The notes: a model not told the origin generated them from the sequence alone. A stretch of 64,000 nucleotides of DNA from Acanthaster planci (GCF_001949145.1 NW_019091442.1:224623-288622), one strand, 5' to 3'; numbered from the stretch's first letter, positions 13,019 through 27,065 are shown. Made by a program: numbers and translations.

Positions 13019-16000
13019 ACTAAAAGCCAACAGTGGTATTAACACCAATCAATTAATTAGTAACTCTGTAGTGAAAACTCTAAATCTGAATTACTAAATC
13101 TGCAGGTAACCAATGTTCCCCCATTGAAGACTTATGGGAGGAATGGCCCATGGTGAACATCTATGTAGCCATTCGAGTGCCTGTCACAAAACATTGAAAT
13201 TACAGCATAGTGCCTCTATTGTATGCTCTAGCAGCTGTAACTGGTCAAATAACTTATTGGCCATTATAATAGATTATTTCTTGACTGTGTCTGTCAAAAT
13301 TCCTACCAAAAACTGCTTCAAAATGCCAAGCTGACTCTAGATCAGGATACAAAACCCCATCTGAACTGCTGGGGGAAGAAATGGTTCTTGATGTACATCT
13401 GAGAAACACACAGTGACATGTTTTTACTTAACACAAGGTGTAGATGGGGCAGAGGTGGGTAAACAAAAGTTTGGAAGTTGCACTGTCTATTAGATCTTTA
13501 TCCTATAAAGGCTGTGACAAAACTGACCTTAAATTACATTCCCAAAATCCATCAAGCCATGCCCCCATTAAGAAGATGTCCCATTGGTTAAAAGTTTTGT
13601 CACAGAAGTTCCCTTATTGGTCTAAATTCTCTAATGTGATTGGCTGACACATTATGCTAATCATTCAGTGGATCCTTTGTAGAATTCTGTGTTTTTTACA
13701 AATTTTACAAAGACATTTAAACCAAGATGCTTCCTTCCAATTCCACTCATACATGTACCTGCAGATAAGGAAAGCTGGTAAAACACTACCTAATAGTTCA
13801 AGTACCATGGTACTATGGTTAAGCATAGGATAAATTTCTCAGTTATTCTTGTCCAAATTTGCAGTAAAATTGGATCAATTAGCTCGTCAGCTTCACAGAG
13901 CCATGCTTACACACAGTATTGCTTGCAAACTGTTACAACACAGGAGAGATACACACATTTGTACCAGAAACCAATACCAAAACCTTCTGTGAAGTACATG
14001 TATATGTATGTAATGTACTTTTCACCACTCTGCCTACAGCACTGGCAACGCACAATGAATATTCATCACAATGTTGCCCAAAAGCAGCTGATTGGCTGCC
14101 AGCAACAGTACAGGATCCGTTGTTGACACAGAATTGCTTGGGTGTAGTCCACTAATTCAGGCCCCATTGAAAACAGTGTAAAATCAGCATTGTTCGTGGC
14201 CATTAATATGCGTACCAACATCCCTGAGGCATCTGAAACACTTTAAATTATTGTATGGTCCATAACCTTTCACTTTCTTTTCAATTTTCCCTCAAAACAA
14301 AATTACCCCTCAAAAAGTGATTTTTCCAAAGTCTGCTTGCAGCCAATTTTCAAGTGACAACCCTCAACTTTCTAGAGCACTTAGGACCATTTTTCAACTG
14401 TATTTTTCAGCCATTCTGCTCTCAGATGAAAGCCCAAAGACCCAGGGAGTTGATTCTGGCAAAGATTTACACAATTTCACCATTTTGGGGGCCATACAAT
14501 GTCCTTTTTCAAAAGATACTGTGGGGGGCACTTTTAATGCTAATAAGCTGGCCAGAAATTCTTGATTGAATTAGTGGACTGCACTCTTATGGCATTCTGT
14601 GCAGTAAATATACAGTACATGCACACCCATGCATTACTTATACATGTACTGAGTATGCATAACCTGTGCATGCACAAATGTTCTTCTGTTGTGCCGTGGT
14701 TTTAGCCCTTGTTGGCCTATCTTAACATTAATATAAACATTCAAACAACATATTGTTGCATCTCATTGATGAAATTATCTGTGACAAACCTATTGAACAC
14801 TTATATGGAATACTTTGAACAAAGCATTTGATCATTTAATGATAAAATGTCAGGTATCTAGATAACTGCTGCAGATTAATAGTTGGTGCCTCTTCACTAG
14901 TTCACACAATAAGACCAATGAGCTGGATGTGAATGAATAAATCAGAAGATTTATTCAGAATCAGAAGACGTGGTGACAGAAAAGAGACAGATCGTAAAAG
15001 AGAGCCACTACAACCCTATTTGTGTGGCTAGCCCCTACCATACCTCATTCCTCAGGGTCTGATAACCATAAAATTGTTTTATTGCATAGTCAAGTTCCTC
15101 AATGTTTTGCAAAAACATCAAGGTATTCCTCCTTATAGTCACATTTGTTAATATTGTGGATCCCCACATTTTAAAAAAGGTAACTGAATGGCATACAGGG
15201 TTAGAATTTTATGGGTCCAAAACTTCCAGATTCAAAGTGGTAATCAATTTCTTGTTGCAGAATCTAAAAATGTTCGCGATAATTAACTGTCACACAACTT
15301 TTTAGTTTTACTTTTATCAGAAAAGAATAAATGGGCCTTCAAAGATGCTACCCAAACAGATGAGCAGATCTGCATAGCACTTGAACCTTTAGAGGTTATA
15401 ACATGAAAACCATTATGTCATGGTACTTCAGAAGTTTCTGGGGCAATCTGAAATTGGTCACATGGGAGGTGCCCAGGTTTTGTATATATTTTGGCACAAA
15501 ATTATCCCATATTAGAAGTGCATTTCACACCTTGCGCAAACCACGGTTCGTGGTATTAAGACCAACTTTCCCAAGCCCAGGCACTCCATGAAAAATAAAT
15601 CACACACATAGTGAATTTTATAAGTGCAGTAGTAAGAATAATTTCCTAGGTGACATGTGCCATTAGAACATTAAATATGCATGTCACCGAATTAAATTAT
15701 ATGTTTCATTGCACAAATGTGGATGGAACATTCATTAATTGATTGATAAAATGGCTCAAATCCTTTCTGTACAAGAGCCAGTTACTTTCTTATTTTAGCA
15801 TAAATTGTGACACAAAGTTTTCTTGCCTGGCCTGCGCAGGTGATGCAATGTTCTTTGCTGCATTATGAGCCTTGAATGTTCATACATGTACCCTTCATGC
15901 ATGTGTAGTACATTATGCGTCGGGGGGGGGATGTTAACTTTAATTACGAATTTTGCCCTTCCACGGCACTATATTCTCAGCTGCTACATCTGACTCGGAT

Positions 16001-18691
16001 CGGCCAGCTAACCCCAGCAAGTTCACTGATCATGTGATTAAAACTTCTCCACTAGTAAGGAGGAGGCTATGGGTTTGAATCCCACTAGTGACATGTGGTG
16101 CACCCTACATTCCGCATGTCAATAAAACATGGACACACAGCAAGTACATGTTTGAAGAAAAAGGACACACAAGTACATGAAGTGGCTCTAGGAACATTCT
16201 GGAGTAGACAGGCCCAGAAAAGTTTCATGAGTAGCCAGAAATTGCAGTGAATTTTCTCACATAAAATTTGTGATATGCAACTTTCCTTGCATGATCACAA
16301 TACACATGTGCAGACTCATTATCATCATTGCTAAAGACAAACTTGCAGCAAACAAATTCATGGTACAATGGATTTCCGTACAACTTGTAAACTGTAGTGT
16401 GAACTGTAGAGTACAGTATATTGTCTCAAACAGGTGCATATCTTCTGCTTAACTAAACATTTACTGGAATTTAGCTACCAGTGCCGGGCTCACAGTCACA
16501 TTTTTCTTCTTTCGAAGGGGCTGTCAGCAAGGAATTGTTGTTGTTTGGAGCGCAATGAACAGCGTCCTCTATTGTTGAGATATTTAAGGTATACTGTACG
16601 TAGTTGCTGCTGTGCTCAGTGTCATTGCATTTGCTTGAATGTCATCGACTTCGTGGTTATTGTGTGGACTTTGTGTGTGAAGGTTGTTGTAATTTGAGGG
16701 TTATAACAAAGCTTAGGTGGAATTGAAACTGAATAGAAGTTGAAAGAATTTGCTTTTTGTCAGGGGTAATGTCGATTGTCGATCCAAATGAATGCTGGAC
16801 GCTGAAGAGAGATTTTTTGCACCAGTTGTCATGTAAACAAGCCGAATGATGACATTTCCAAATGGTCATGTTTATTTCGAACTCAATGTTGTGTCAGCAC
16901 CTGGAATAATGGATGAGAGAGTTTTTAAAAACCACTTAGCGATTGGCCAAATAAGATATTTGATTTGGAACTCGGTTCTTTGATTGTGAAATCTTTTAGC
17001 ACATTTTGTGAGGTTTTATTTCATTAGAAATGTTGATTAAAACTTTGGTAAAAACGTCTGAGAAATAAATACTGAAAATTAAAAAGGATGTTTTTCTATG
17101 CAGATAACATCATGATAGAACATAAAGATGGAGCTTCAAGTACCTCCATGGACAGAAACAAGGTCTATTTCAACTTGAACTGTGAAATGATTGAAAATAC
17201 TTGAAAAGAAAATGGGTTAAACAAAGAGGCCAATTTCATCATTTTCAGCAAAATGCATACATATGGGTAATCCCATACCCTGACCTTGCAGGTTCAGTAT
17301 GCACCGAGGGAACAGTCGCCCAACAAATATGGCTTCTTTAGGAAGCATTGAAAAGCATGTTTGAATGGGAAAGAGCGAGGTCACTGGGAAACTGCAACTT
17401 GTTCAATTTTTTAGATTGTTTCATACTTTTAATCACAAAAATTCTTAGCAAAAGAGGTACCCAGACCAAGTGAGGAACTTTCTTTATTGAAATAATACCT
17501 TTCAAATAAAAAAAAAAGTCACTGTCATTTTATTTAAAAAATTCAAGAAATTCAAAGAACATTAAGTGAAAGTAAATGAAGTCACATGATTTCTTTTCAT
17601 CGTTTCCCCCTTCTTTCCTGTTATGTTGCAATGAAATACAAATGCATAATGATCTCACTTCCAAACTGAGGTGATCATTTCTTTAAAATGATCCTAGAAT
17701 TTTTTGAAAACAGCGGTAGCCACGGGTGCATGCTTTTTCCAGAAATTTTAAGTAACTGTCAATAGAGGGCACCGTCATTCATTGAGAATAATAATGCGCT
17801 TTTGCCCGTGCATCCATTGCAAAAACATCTTTCTGTAGCCAAATTGAAAACCCTTGAGGACTCTAAATAAGTTCTAAAGACTTGCAAGTTGTTGTAATTG
17901 TTATAGTTGATGTGAGTGAAATAGTTTGATAGTATTCACTGATGTCTGGATCAGGTAGGGTTTTAAACCACTTTAAAATGTTATGTCAACTCTGTTTTTC
18001 AGGTTTTTGAAGGACCACTGTTGTATTACTTGCGAGATGATGGGAAAACTGTCGGAAAAATGATTTAATAATACTGCCAACTTCTGTCTAAAAATATACA
18101 ATAATAATTTTTAACATTTTTGTAAACTGTCTTGCCTATTTTGTAACTTTTTGCATTTTGTAAAAAGTACAGTTGTTTACATTAAAGAATTGGCCCTAGA
18201 GAGCAGTTAAGATGAAACATGCTTGTCCACTTGCTGCCGGGTGGAATTTGAAGTTGCATGACATAAAACGGGGGGATTTTCAAGAGTTTCTGTTTTCAAA
18301 ATTCTTCAAAAAATCATAACTTCATTTACTGGATGTTTACAGCCACACGAATGACTGTCTGGTGACTACTCTAATCTGACAGACAACATCTATTGATGCT
18401 CGAGTATTTCAGCCAGGCCTGCCGCCTTGTAAAAAAGAGCCCAAATTATGTAGTGCTATGTAATTTTCTTTTGTTCCCAAAACTGGCACAGTGCGCTGCT
18501 GACGTCTTTTTAATAGGGCATCACTGGAGCGCTGGCGCACTTTTGTCCCCAGTGGTAATCCGCTCACGCTGAATGCCACAAACAGTGGTGTAATCTTTCA
18601 AAACGATGATGGATTTCCTCCGCTACTGACAACTGAAGAAATGTTGGCAATTCCCAGCAGCTCAGTCTTTTGTTCCAAGTACAGTCTTTTG

Positions 18692-19057
18692 TTACAAGGC
18701 CCAGCTATTTTTTCCGGCTTCGGGCTCCCCAGCTTCGTGTATAAAGCCTACATGTATTTCCCGAAACAAAAGAGATGATGTAAAATACCAGACCATACAA
18801 TGGTGGGGCAACATATAGCACAGACCTGTGATCCCTCCTCCAACCGCCCTCGGATCTACAATAACAGGAATGGAAAATAAATCAGTACTCCCAACGTGGA
18901 TGACAATGGTATTAGAGACCTGAAACTGTTTAAGCTCTGCGCTGACAGAGGGGATCCTTGATAAGGTCTTAAATCCCTGCATGCCTCGCCAGGTGAGGAG
19001 AACAGATGCAGGATCTGCAAAGCATACTCCCAGCGCAGATGACAGCAGTGTCGCCAA
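18692..19057 (-). pseudogene. SGNH-hydrolase-like ORF fragment, probably transposon-derived
   Basis: An open minus-strand frame of 121 codons includes WRGMQGFKTL followed about 20 residues later by a hydrophobic strand reading VIHVGSTDL (bases about 18876-18905). This spacing resembles the W-x-G-G-M...hydrophobic-HLGGNDL block of SGNH-hydrolase-like domains. I know those from uncharacterised animal proteins and from the extra ORF of some Ngaro/DIRS-type retroelements. The active-site Asn of G-x-N-D is replaced (G-S-T-D), and no flanking domain is visible. The call is by motif memory only. It could be an unrelated chance frame. Confidence 0.35.
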
Positions 19058-20914
19058 TCACCTAGGAATTAGGGGGCCTGCAGAATAAAGCATAAACAAG
19101 GACAGAGTAAGAAATGAGAATTCAAAGCCAGGGTTTGTAGGCAAAACGTACATGTAGGTGGAACACCAATTACTAGGGAGCTTACAGCTGGGCTGTGCAT
19201 GCAGAGGAAGGGAGGAGTTTATCTTGCATAATGTATAAATTCACTGCCGGGGAGGTCCAGCGGCCCAATATCTGGATCCTTGGGATTAGGGTCCCATTTA
19301 GGGTGGCACAGGTCCCAGCCCAATATGGAAGCTGTGAGGAGTGAAGCCCTGAGGGGCAGCCCTAGCCTCTCCGAGGATTTGCGCAGCATTTGTCTGAATT
19401 GGAATGTAGTTAAAGGGGATGAAAGGCAGGCCTGGAAGCAGGGGATGGAAGCAAATGTAATTAGAGACCAGGGCCACAGTGCATGTGGGAGAGCTGAGAT
19501 GCCTACACATTATCCCTTTCGTCAGTATTGGAGTACCTTAGTCTCGTGACCAGTATAAAATGGTCCCCACCCTCAAACCAGATATCACAAAAATTGAAGA
19601 TCAGGCCACGTCCGCTGGACTTGCTAGGGGCTTCAACTTCACCAGCACAGAAAAACCAAAAAAATGAAAGTGAAAATACAGCACAGAACATTGCCGCCTT
19701 GATGTCGGATTAGGCAATAATGTGCAGTATGTTGCAAGGGCATAGGCTGGGGGTGGGGGGTAGATGCTGTACCCCCTCCTCCTGAGCCAAACCAGCCTAC
19801 GCCCTGTGTTGCATATTCACGCAAGAAGCTCGGGTGTGATGGGGTATCTTGTGTCGCAGTAGCGGTCTTGGTGGCAGCAACCCTCCCTCATTTTTCAAAT
19901 GAAAAAATTGTCTGTGGGGTCAGGCCAATTGTTAAGTTTGTGCATGTAAGCAGTAATAGTAGGTATGTACATACCAATTGTAGAGAGGGAGAGATGGGCA
20001 ATTAATGCAGCCACATGTATGTGGCCACTTGGAGCCGGCCAGAGATGGGGATCCAGCGTGACGCCGGAAGTGGATGAACTGATCTACACCCTTGCTATAA
20101 GTTTCCCGAGTACCTCTAGCAAAGGAACCCCCAGGAGTTGAAGGGTTTCTGCATTTATAACTTCCTAAGAAATGGCGTGAATTCCAGCCCATTTTCGCTG
20201 CTGAGGGCACAACTCCCTGAAATCAGGAGAACGCATTACAGACATTATAGATACCCAGAATGTGTTTAGCCCTGATGCTGACATTGTGTTTGAAGCATTG
20301 CAGGATGAAGAAATGGGCCAGTTTCATGATTTTTTCGCAATTTGATTACTGTTTGATGATAACAGTAACCACAGCCTTATTGCCTGACCAAAGTAGTATC
20401 CTTTTCCTAGCAAGCAATTTGCCCCATAGCAGACAGCCACAACAACTGGAAAGAATTCCAACCAAGCAATGCAGTCATCAAGCTACTCCATCAAGAAGCA
20501 ACGCTGGTCTACATCAACGTAAAGCTCATCAGAGAGTCCAAGCTTCAGCGATGCCAGAGATGACAAGTACAGGGTATGCTGGACAAGATTTTCAGACTAT
20601 GGTACCACTGCCAAATGGGAAAGCTGAAAACCTCTGCCTTGCTATCAGTGTGCAATACCTCACCAGGCCAGTAATTTAAAAACCCAATCCGCTCTTCTCA
20701 GTGCCACACATATTCAGAAAAGATTTTTGTATTAAGTTGGCAAAGAAAAGATCCCCACTCATTAAATAAAAAAAAATGATATGTCTCAATTGGCTCTTGT
20801 CAGAGACAAACGCTTGAAAAGAAAAGAGATATCGTGTATTAAGTAGGCAAACCATGAAAAAAAAGTCTCTTTAGTAAAACAAAATGACAACAAAATCCAA
20901 AAAAGATAAGATAT

Positions 20915-21362
20915 TGTGGCGGTCGTGCCAACACAATCCCCAGGTCGTCCTCGGCCGACGTCAGCGAGTGGTCTAATCTGAGGTGGCTAAGGGAGCAGGG
21001 CCGTTTTGGGGCATTCTACCACCAGGTGCAGCAGGAGAGCAACACATGGGCGCACTGAGGTAGGGGACAGATTGGGACACAGGGGCACCACAGACACAAA
21101 TTGACACGTCTGCCGAAGTTGACTGTGACTTTATTGAACTCGAACCTCTCAAGGCGCTACAAGTGATACGACCTCCACTGGCCCTGGCAATCCCCTAGAC
21201 AGGTTTTGATCTACGGGCACAACTTGTTTTACATCCACCAAATTCCCCATAAGCCTACCGCCCCCTGGATGGAGTTCCCCCATATAAACTCGTCCCCAGA
21301 TGAACTGTACTAACTGTAACTACAGACTTAGGGTGCCCCGGGAAGTGTCTTACTTACGGACA
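20915..21362 (-). mobile_element. LTR-like block (possible solo LTR)
   Basis: A GC-richer block that, read on the minus strand, starts TGTCCGTAAG and ends CGCCACA (TG...CA). A TATA-like TTTATATGG lies about 75 bp in and an AATAAA about 230 bp in, the order expected for U3-R-U5. I see no primer-binding site beside it and no matching target-site duplication. It is on the opposite strand to the gypsy remnant at 22.9-24.2 kb, so the two are probably unrelated. Confidence 0.3.
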
Positions 21363-22909
21363 CAGCCGAGTACTTCTCCAAGGTGAGAGCAGACGAGAGC
21401 TGCACTGCAAACTGGTACAGCGCTGGAACTGCTGTGGCACTGAATGAGAAGGAACTGACAAACTTGGCGCATGATCACACTTGTAAAGTGCAGGCTGCCA
21501 GCATGGCGCCAACATCTAGCGCGGCATGTCAGCCCTGGCTGACGTATGGGTACCTGTCCCCTACTGTGGCAACACCCAGCGACCACTCAGCAAATTGCTA
21601 TTGCATTACAATATTATTTATTACACTCTCACTGAAGCTTCCATAACAAGTTTATTTTATTTAAAAATCAGTGCTCTCAATTTAATGTTGATTTTGTCTT
21701 GCTTGCCGTGCTGTTAATCGTGTTATTGGTTCTTTGGATCTCTGTTTTTGGACAAATGCAAACAATATTTTGTTAGCAAATTTGACATGAAATTTCAATG
21801 GCAAATACTATAAAGATGGGAGAGGTTATGACTTGACTCAGGTGTGAGATTACACAGGTACGAGTTGACCCAGACACAAGTTGACTCGGGTGCGGTTGAC
21901 TCCAGTATGAGATGACCCGAATTCCAAGGGACCCCTGAATGCAAAGTCAGAGGTGGAAAAGGTGAACTTTTTGAGGACATATCAGTGAAACTGGGTGAGA
22001 AATTTATGAAACCTTCACTTGAGCTCTCGGAGGTGGCAACACCCCAGCCAAAAATGACATACTCGGCAGTGTTATGCTAAATATGAGGCCTATGTAGCAC
22101 AAAGAAAGAACCAGATCCACGTTGCAGTTAACTTTCACTGTTGTGACTAGAGAGAAGGTGAACGTTTTCCACTTTCCTGACCGATCTGCAAATATTGGTC
22201 GAGGACTGCAGTTGTATTGACAAAGACCACATGCTACGTGATGCAGTATTATGCAGTGCCCTGTATTCTAGAAGATAACCACAAGTTTGGAAGAAAAACG
22301 TGTGTAAGTGAAGTGTAAAAAGTAAGATCCGATATTCGCCCTCTGCTGTCCACACCAATAGCTGGTTTCCTCCCATTTTTATGTGCAACAAGTGCAGCTC
22401 TGGTGTTGATTACCAACTAAAATGTTAATGTACTTATGTTAAGTGTGTGCATGTGGATCTCATCACGGCGTGCGGGGCCGGGGACGTGTCGCTCCGAATC
22501 GACATGACTGGTGGAAATTCCGCTTCCTCCGTTATTACATTTTATAAGTATTCTTTATTACAAGTCATTACGCATTAAACTGTATCTCACTTTCATAAAC
22601 AAACTTTTTAAAACCAAATTCATGTAACAAAACGATACTATGTGCCTTTAAACCGAAGTTATGCATACGGTCGATTGGTGATACATATGTCGAACAGGAT
22701 GGCAGTTTTCGCATAAGACGAGGTCCGGATAATACAAGCTAATTTTGTAAGTCCCAAGGCCCTCATATTAACGAGAGTCTACTGTGCATCACTCTGCAGC
22801 TGTTTGCTATCAGCGCCATTGGACTAACTAAGTTGAGGAGGAATACACATCTGAGAATAGTACCCCGTCTGATGAAGACGTTGCACACCTTATCAGTTCA
22901 GTGGGAGAC

Positions 22910-24240
22910 CACACGAGTAGTGAGTGGTAAGTGTAGCTGCTCAGCCCTTCGTGTGCAAATAAACACAGCAGCTGTTCAGAGCATATTGCCGTACCACATT
23001 TTCAGAGCCATATGCCCTAACCAGCAGCTGCAGCCGACAGCAGAATTTTGAGTCATTCTCCAACCATCCCTTGCAGATAGAAGGATGCATGACCCTGACA
23101 GTTGAGTACAAGGACACGTCCATTCCCGTTCTGTTCTGTGTTGTCCAGGCCAGTCAGAGGCTACCACTTCTTTCCGGAGCAACCAGTCAACAGCTGAGTC
23201 TCATACAGCAAATCTACAACATAGATTGCTATCCAGAGCAATAGAAGACAACAGGCACACTCCCCGGGATGTATTCTTTCAAGATTGACCCCAGAGTCAA
23301 ACCAGTTGTTCATTCCTCAAGGAAACAACCTCTGGCACTGATTTCAGAATCATCAAAACGCTTGAAGAGATGAACAAGACGGTCACATCACCAAAGTTAA
23401 AGAGTTGGAGTGGAATTGACACTCCACTACAAGAGCTCACAAGGGAGGAAGTCGAGTTCCATTGGGATAAATCTCAGGAAAAGAGCCTCACTCAGTTATG
23501 ACAGCTGTGCAGCAGCACACAAGTCCTCACCTACAATGACGTGCAGAAAGACATAGCCATACAGTGTGATGCTAGCAGCTTTGTCCTCGGAGGTGTTCTA
23601 CTTCAAGGTGACAGACCTATTGCATACACATCCAGAGCTTTGACTGAAACTGAAATGTGCTATGTTTAAATTGAGAAGATGCTAGCCAACATTCACAGCT
23701 GTTTGAAGTTCCACCACCAAATATTCGGCAAACCGGTGATGATGGAAACTGACCACAACCATTACAGGCCATATACAGCAAACTCCTCTCGGCACCTATG
23801 AGGTTACATGCTAATGAAATTCCAACTGTAAGACCTAACGATGAAATACAAATAAGTACAGAAAAACCTGTTGGTGACACACTAAGCCAAGCAAACTTAC
23901 CTGACTCCGAGCCAGACATACTGTAAAGCCCATAGCAACCATGACCAACTTCATTGCCATGTTACCAGCATGCTACTCCCAGTTCCAGACACAAACCACT
24001 GAAGAACTTAATGAGCTTCACGCCAAGATATTAAAGGGATGGCCAGACACGAAGCACAAAGTCCCTTTCACCATCCATGAATATTGGAGCTCTGGATATG
24101 AACTATCTGCAGCTGATGGCATTATCTACTGAGGAATGCATATCTTCATCCCACCGACCATGAGACCAGACATGATGGCACAAATTCATGCCTAACACCT
24201 TGGCATCATCAACAGAGCTGCCAATTCTCCTGGATTTTGC
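22910..24240 (+). mobile_element. Decayed Ty3/gypsy retrotransposon pol
   Basis: Pieces of a gypsy polyprotein appear in order across three frames. At 22910-23051 is a retropepsin remnant (VQINTAAVQSILPYHIF, where the active-site Asp-Thr-Gly has become Asn-Thr-Ala). At 23060-23215 the flank of the protease continues (EGC-TLTVEYKDTSIPVLF-VVQASQR). At 23265-23400 is the RT N-terminal leader (IDPRVKPVVHSSRKQPLAL). At 23550-23770 is RNase H (DIAIQCDASSFVLGGVLLQG, then PIAYTSRALTETE). At 23990-24240 is the start of integrase (LKGWPDTK...YWSSGYELSAADGIIY, then PPTMRPDMMAQIHA-HLGI). Most of the RT core is deleted and there are many stops and frameshifts, so it is inactive. No flanking LTR was identified. 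Confidence 0.8.
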
Positions 24241-24679
24241 AGAAGACTCCCAGAAAATCAGTTGTTCTTCTGCCTCTCGGCACATGTTAGAAATCTCCTG
24301 GATTGTCAATTTTTGTGTGCTATTTTAACTTACATGTACCTGTCTTGTTTAGTTGCCACAGTCTGAGTTGTAATAAAAGTTAGCATGAAAATAATTTGTT
24401 GTGAATGTGTCTCCACTTTTTTAACTGAAAGTTATGTGTGAGTGCATTATCATAAAAGGAACAGTCCGTGGCGGTGTGCAGCCATACAAATACACACACA
24501 TTCGAAATTGCACCCATGGGAACAAGGCTAGTCACAGAGGCAGACTCATCGTGTGGTCCAAAATGGGCATAAAAACATGACAAATGTTAAGAAACATCTG
24601 CAGAGGTACAGAGAGGAATACAGCAAAGAGTGGCCTTACATACGGAAAGGAGAAATCTTTTGCATTTTGTGTTTATGTA

Positions 24680-26806
24680 GTTAATGATAGTAATAAGGAA
24701 CATTTATATTGCGCAGATACTATACAAATATACTCAACTGTGCATAACAATACACATCACTAGCAGAGATGAAAATCAGGTGTTGGAAAAAGCTTCATGA
24801 AAGAGATGAGGTTTCAGAACAATCTTGAATGTGTCGACAGATTTAGCATTTCTTACATGAAAGGGCAGTTTGTTCCAAAGCCTAGGAGCAGCACAAATAT
24901 ATGCACGGTCTCCAATAGCTGCCTTAGTTCTAAGATAGGGATCACTAAAGATCAACCTGTCCTGTGAGCTATGAAGACTGTACCTATGTGACTGGTGCAA
25001 AGCCATGCAAAGCCTTAAATGTTATCAAAAGTGTTTCAAATGCAGTTCTCTGTTGAATAGGCAACCAATGTAATTTAACCAACAAAGGGGAAATGTGGCA
25101 GTATTTAGCAGAGTTACACACAAGTCTGGCACAAGCATTCTGCACCTTTTGTAGCTTTGATATCTGAGAATCGGAAAGTCCATATAATAAACAATTACAA
25201 TAGTCAACCTTAACAACACTTAATGAATGCTCGAACCAAGGTTTCAGCACAAGTCTGGCTTAAGTATTTCCGAATGTGACGTAGGTTATACAGATGGTAA
25301 AATGCACCCCTACAGATATTAGTTATGTGTCGATCCATATTAAGGTGGGAATCAAACTGCACACCCAGGTTTTTCATAGCTGTGGATGGCTGAACTTCAG
25401 CAGTTCCAACTGTTATGCTGTCAATGTTTATCTCAGCAAGCTGCTTGGGTGTTTCAACCAGCTAAAACTCTGTTATATTATCACTGAGCATCAGTTCGTT
25501 ACTAAGCATCCATGAGTGAATGTGAACAATACATTGTTGTAGTGTGGATAGACCTAGGGTCTGTTGATCAGTAGCCGGGTTGAAGGAAATGTAAAGTTGT
25601 GTGTCATCGGCATAACAGTGACAAGAGAGTTGAGGAATAGTGTCTCTTAATCATGTGTATCAGGTTACTTGTGTAGAGTAAAAAGAAGAGGACCCAACCA
25701 GGAACCCTGTGGGACACCAGATGAAATACCAAATTTTCTGGAAATTACGTCACCTATGACTGTTTGTTGCTGTCTGCCACTAAGATAAGACTCAATCCGG
25801 TGTAGGACAGTTCCGCCCATACCAAAGTGGGTTTGCAGTGTATGCAATAAAATGTTATGATCGAGAGTGTCAAAAGCGGCACTTAAATCTAAAAGGACTA
25901 GCAAATTCACCTTTTGCTGGTCCATAGCCATGAGGAGATCACTCTTGATTCTCAGCAGTGCAGTTTCCGTGCTATAAAAGCGTCTGTATGCAGACTGAGT
26001 GGCAGGTAGCAACAGATTAGAATAAAGGTGTTGAGAGATTTGTTCTGCAGCAGCACTTTCAACAAGTTTAGAAATGTACTGTACATTGCTGACGGGCCTG
26101 AAATTAACAAAGTTCAGCTCAAGTCCTGGTTTCTTGAGCAGAGGACGAACTGCAGCCACTTTCCAGTTGGATGAAAACTCACCATTATCTAGAGGCAAAT
26201 CATTTTTGTGAGAACAGGTATCAGGGTGTCTGTGCACTCTAAAACAAGCCTTGTTGGAACAGGATAGGGAAGACATGATTTTTTGCTTGATTTTAAATCA
26301 AGCTTTTTTACATCACATTCAGACAATGGTTTGAATTCTGTGTAGGCTCTCAGTATTGAACCCCCCTTGTGTAGCTGCATATGTGTCCTTGTCAACTGGA
26401 GTCAATTCAATAGTTGCATGAATATTGACAATTTTGTCTTAAAAACTTGCCAAGGTCATCAAAAAAATTAAATTTGACCAAGTTAGAAGGCAAGTCAAAA
26501 TGCTGTTTTGACATGTTCAACAACTATTTTGTAACATTAAACAATTTCTTTTGATCATTGCCATTATCGTGTATTATGTTTGAATAATACATGCAGCGAG
26601 CATTGTTCATCACAAAGATTGTTTTGTTACGAGCCAGTTTATACCTTTCATGATCACAAGGCAACTTTGTTTGGACCCACCGTTTTTCTGCTTTTCTCCT
26701 TTCTCTCTTTTCTTTCCTGCTTTCATCAGTAATAGTTGTGATATATTCCAATATATTCTGACACATTGGTTCAGACAAACACCATTGCCAAAGGATTGGC
26801 CACATG
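24680..26806 (-). mobile_element. CR1/L2-like non-LTR retrotransposon, 5'-truncated
   Basis: Read on the minus strand, it begins in the endonuclease-RT linker (EKRERRKAEKRW...YYSNII...DQKKLFNV, about 26.8-26.5 kb). It continues with FKPLSECDVKKL...PVPTRLVLE (26.4-26.2 kb) and the RT core (VAAVRPLLKKPGLE, FRPVSNVQYISKLVE, LLDLSAAFDTLDH, SSGVPQGSWLGPLLF; 26.2-25.67 kb). YADDTQLY lies at 25591-25614. The C-terminal region has LQKVQNACARLV, LHWLPIQQR and APRLWNKLPFHVRNA (25.25-24.78 kb). The 3' UTR ends in TGCGCAATATAAATG and a TTATTACTATCAT-type tail near 24680. The element is nearly continuous, with a few frameshifts (near 26.27 and 25.66 kb) but no major deletion. Loss of the 5' endonuclease part is typical of target-primed insertion. 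Confidence 0.9.
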
Positions 26807-26831
26807 AGGCATTGGTGAATACTTGTGATCA

Positions 26832-27065
26832 GTGGATGATGATGAAAACAGTGTCAGAGGAGAGAGGTACATTGCGGCATGTTTATTTGAGCACAATTTA
26901 CCGATAGTCTCATCCCACCACGTCAGCCCTCTATTTTGGCAAATGTTTCCCCATTCAAACATAGATGAAAAATATAGCTGTGCTCGTTCGAAAACGGTGG
27001 CAATCGTAAATGTGATGAGTAAAAATACAGCTTCCATAGCTTCCACAGTCTGTAGGTTTTCTTAA
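26832..27065 (+). pseudogene. hAT-type transposon-derived protein fragment
   Basis: A 77-codon open frame reads VRGERYIAACLFEHNLPI...HVSPLFWQMFPHSNI...YSCARSKTVAIV. The pattern E..F..FL.EHNLP....DH..PL...MFPDS.....Y.C.RTKT is one I associate with hAT-like transposase-related proteins of fish and invertebrates. It abuts the 5' end of the CR1/L2-like copy, which may have inserted into it. No terminal inverted repeats or zinc-finger part were seen. The frame is closed by a stop at 27063. Confidence 0.45.

Noticed and set aside
20260-20679. 139-codon + strand frame
   Set aside because: No recognised motif, and a shifted frame is equally open over part of it. Left as chance or an eroded element.
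24776-26276. Host gene on the minus strand with reverse-transcriptase similarity
   Set aside because: Domain order and the 3' tail show a CR1/L2-like retrotransposon, not a host gene.
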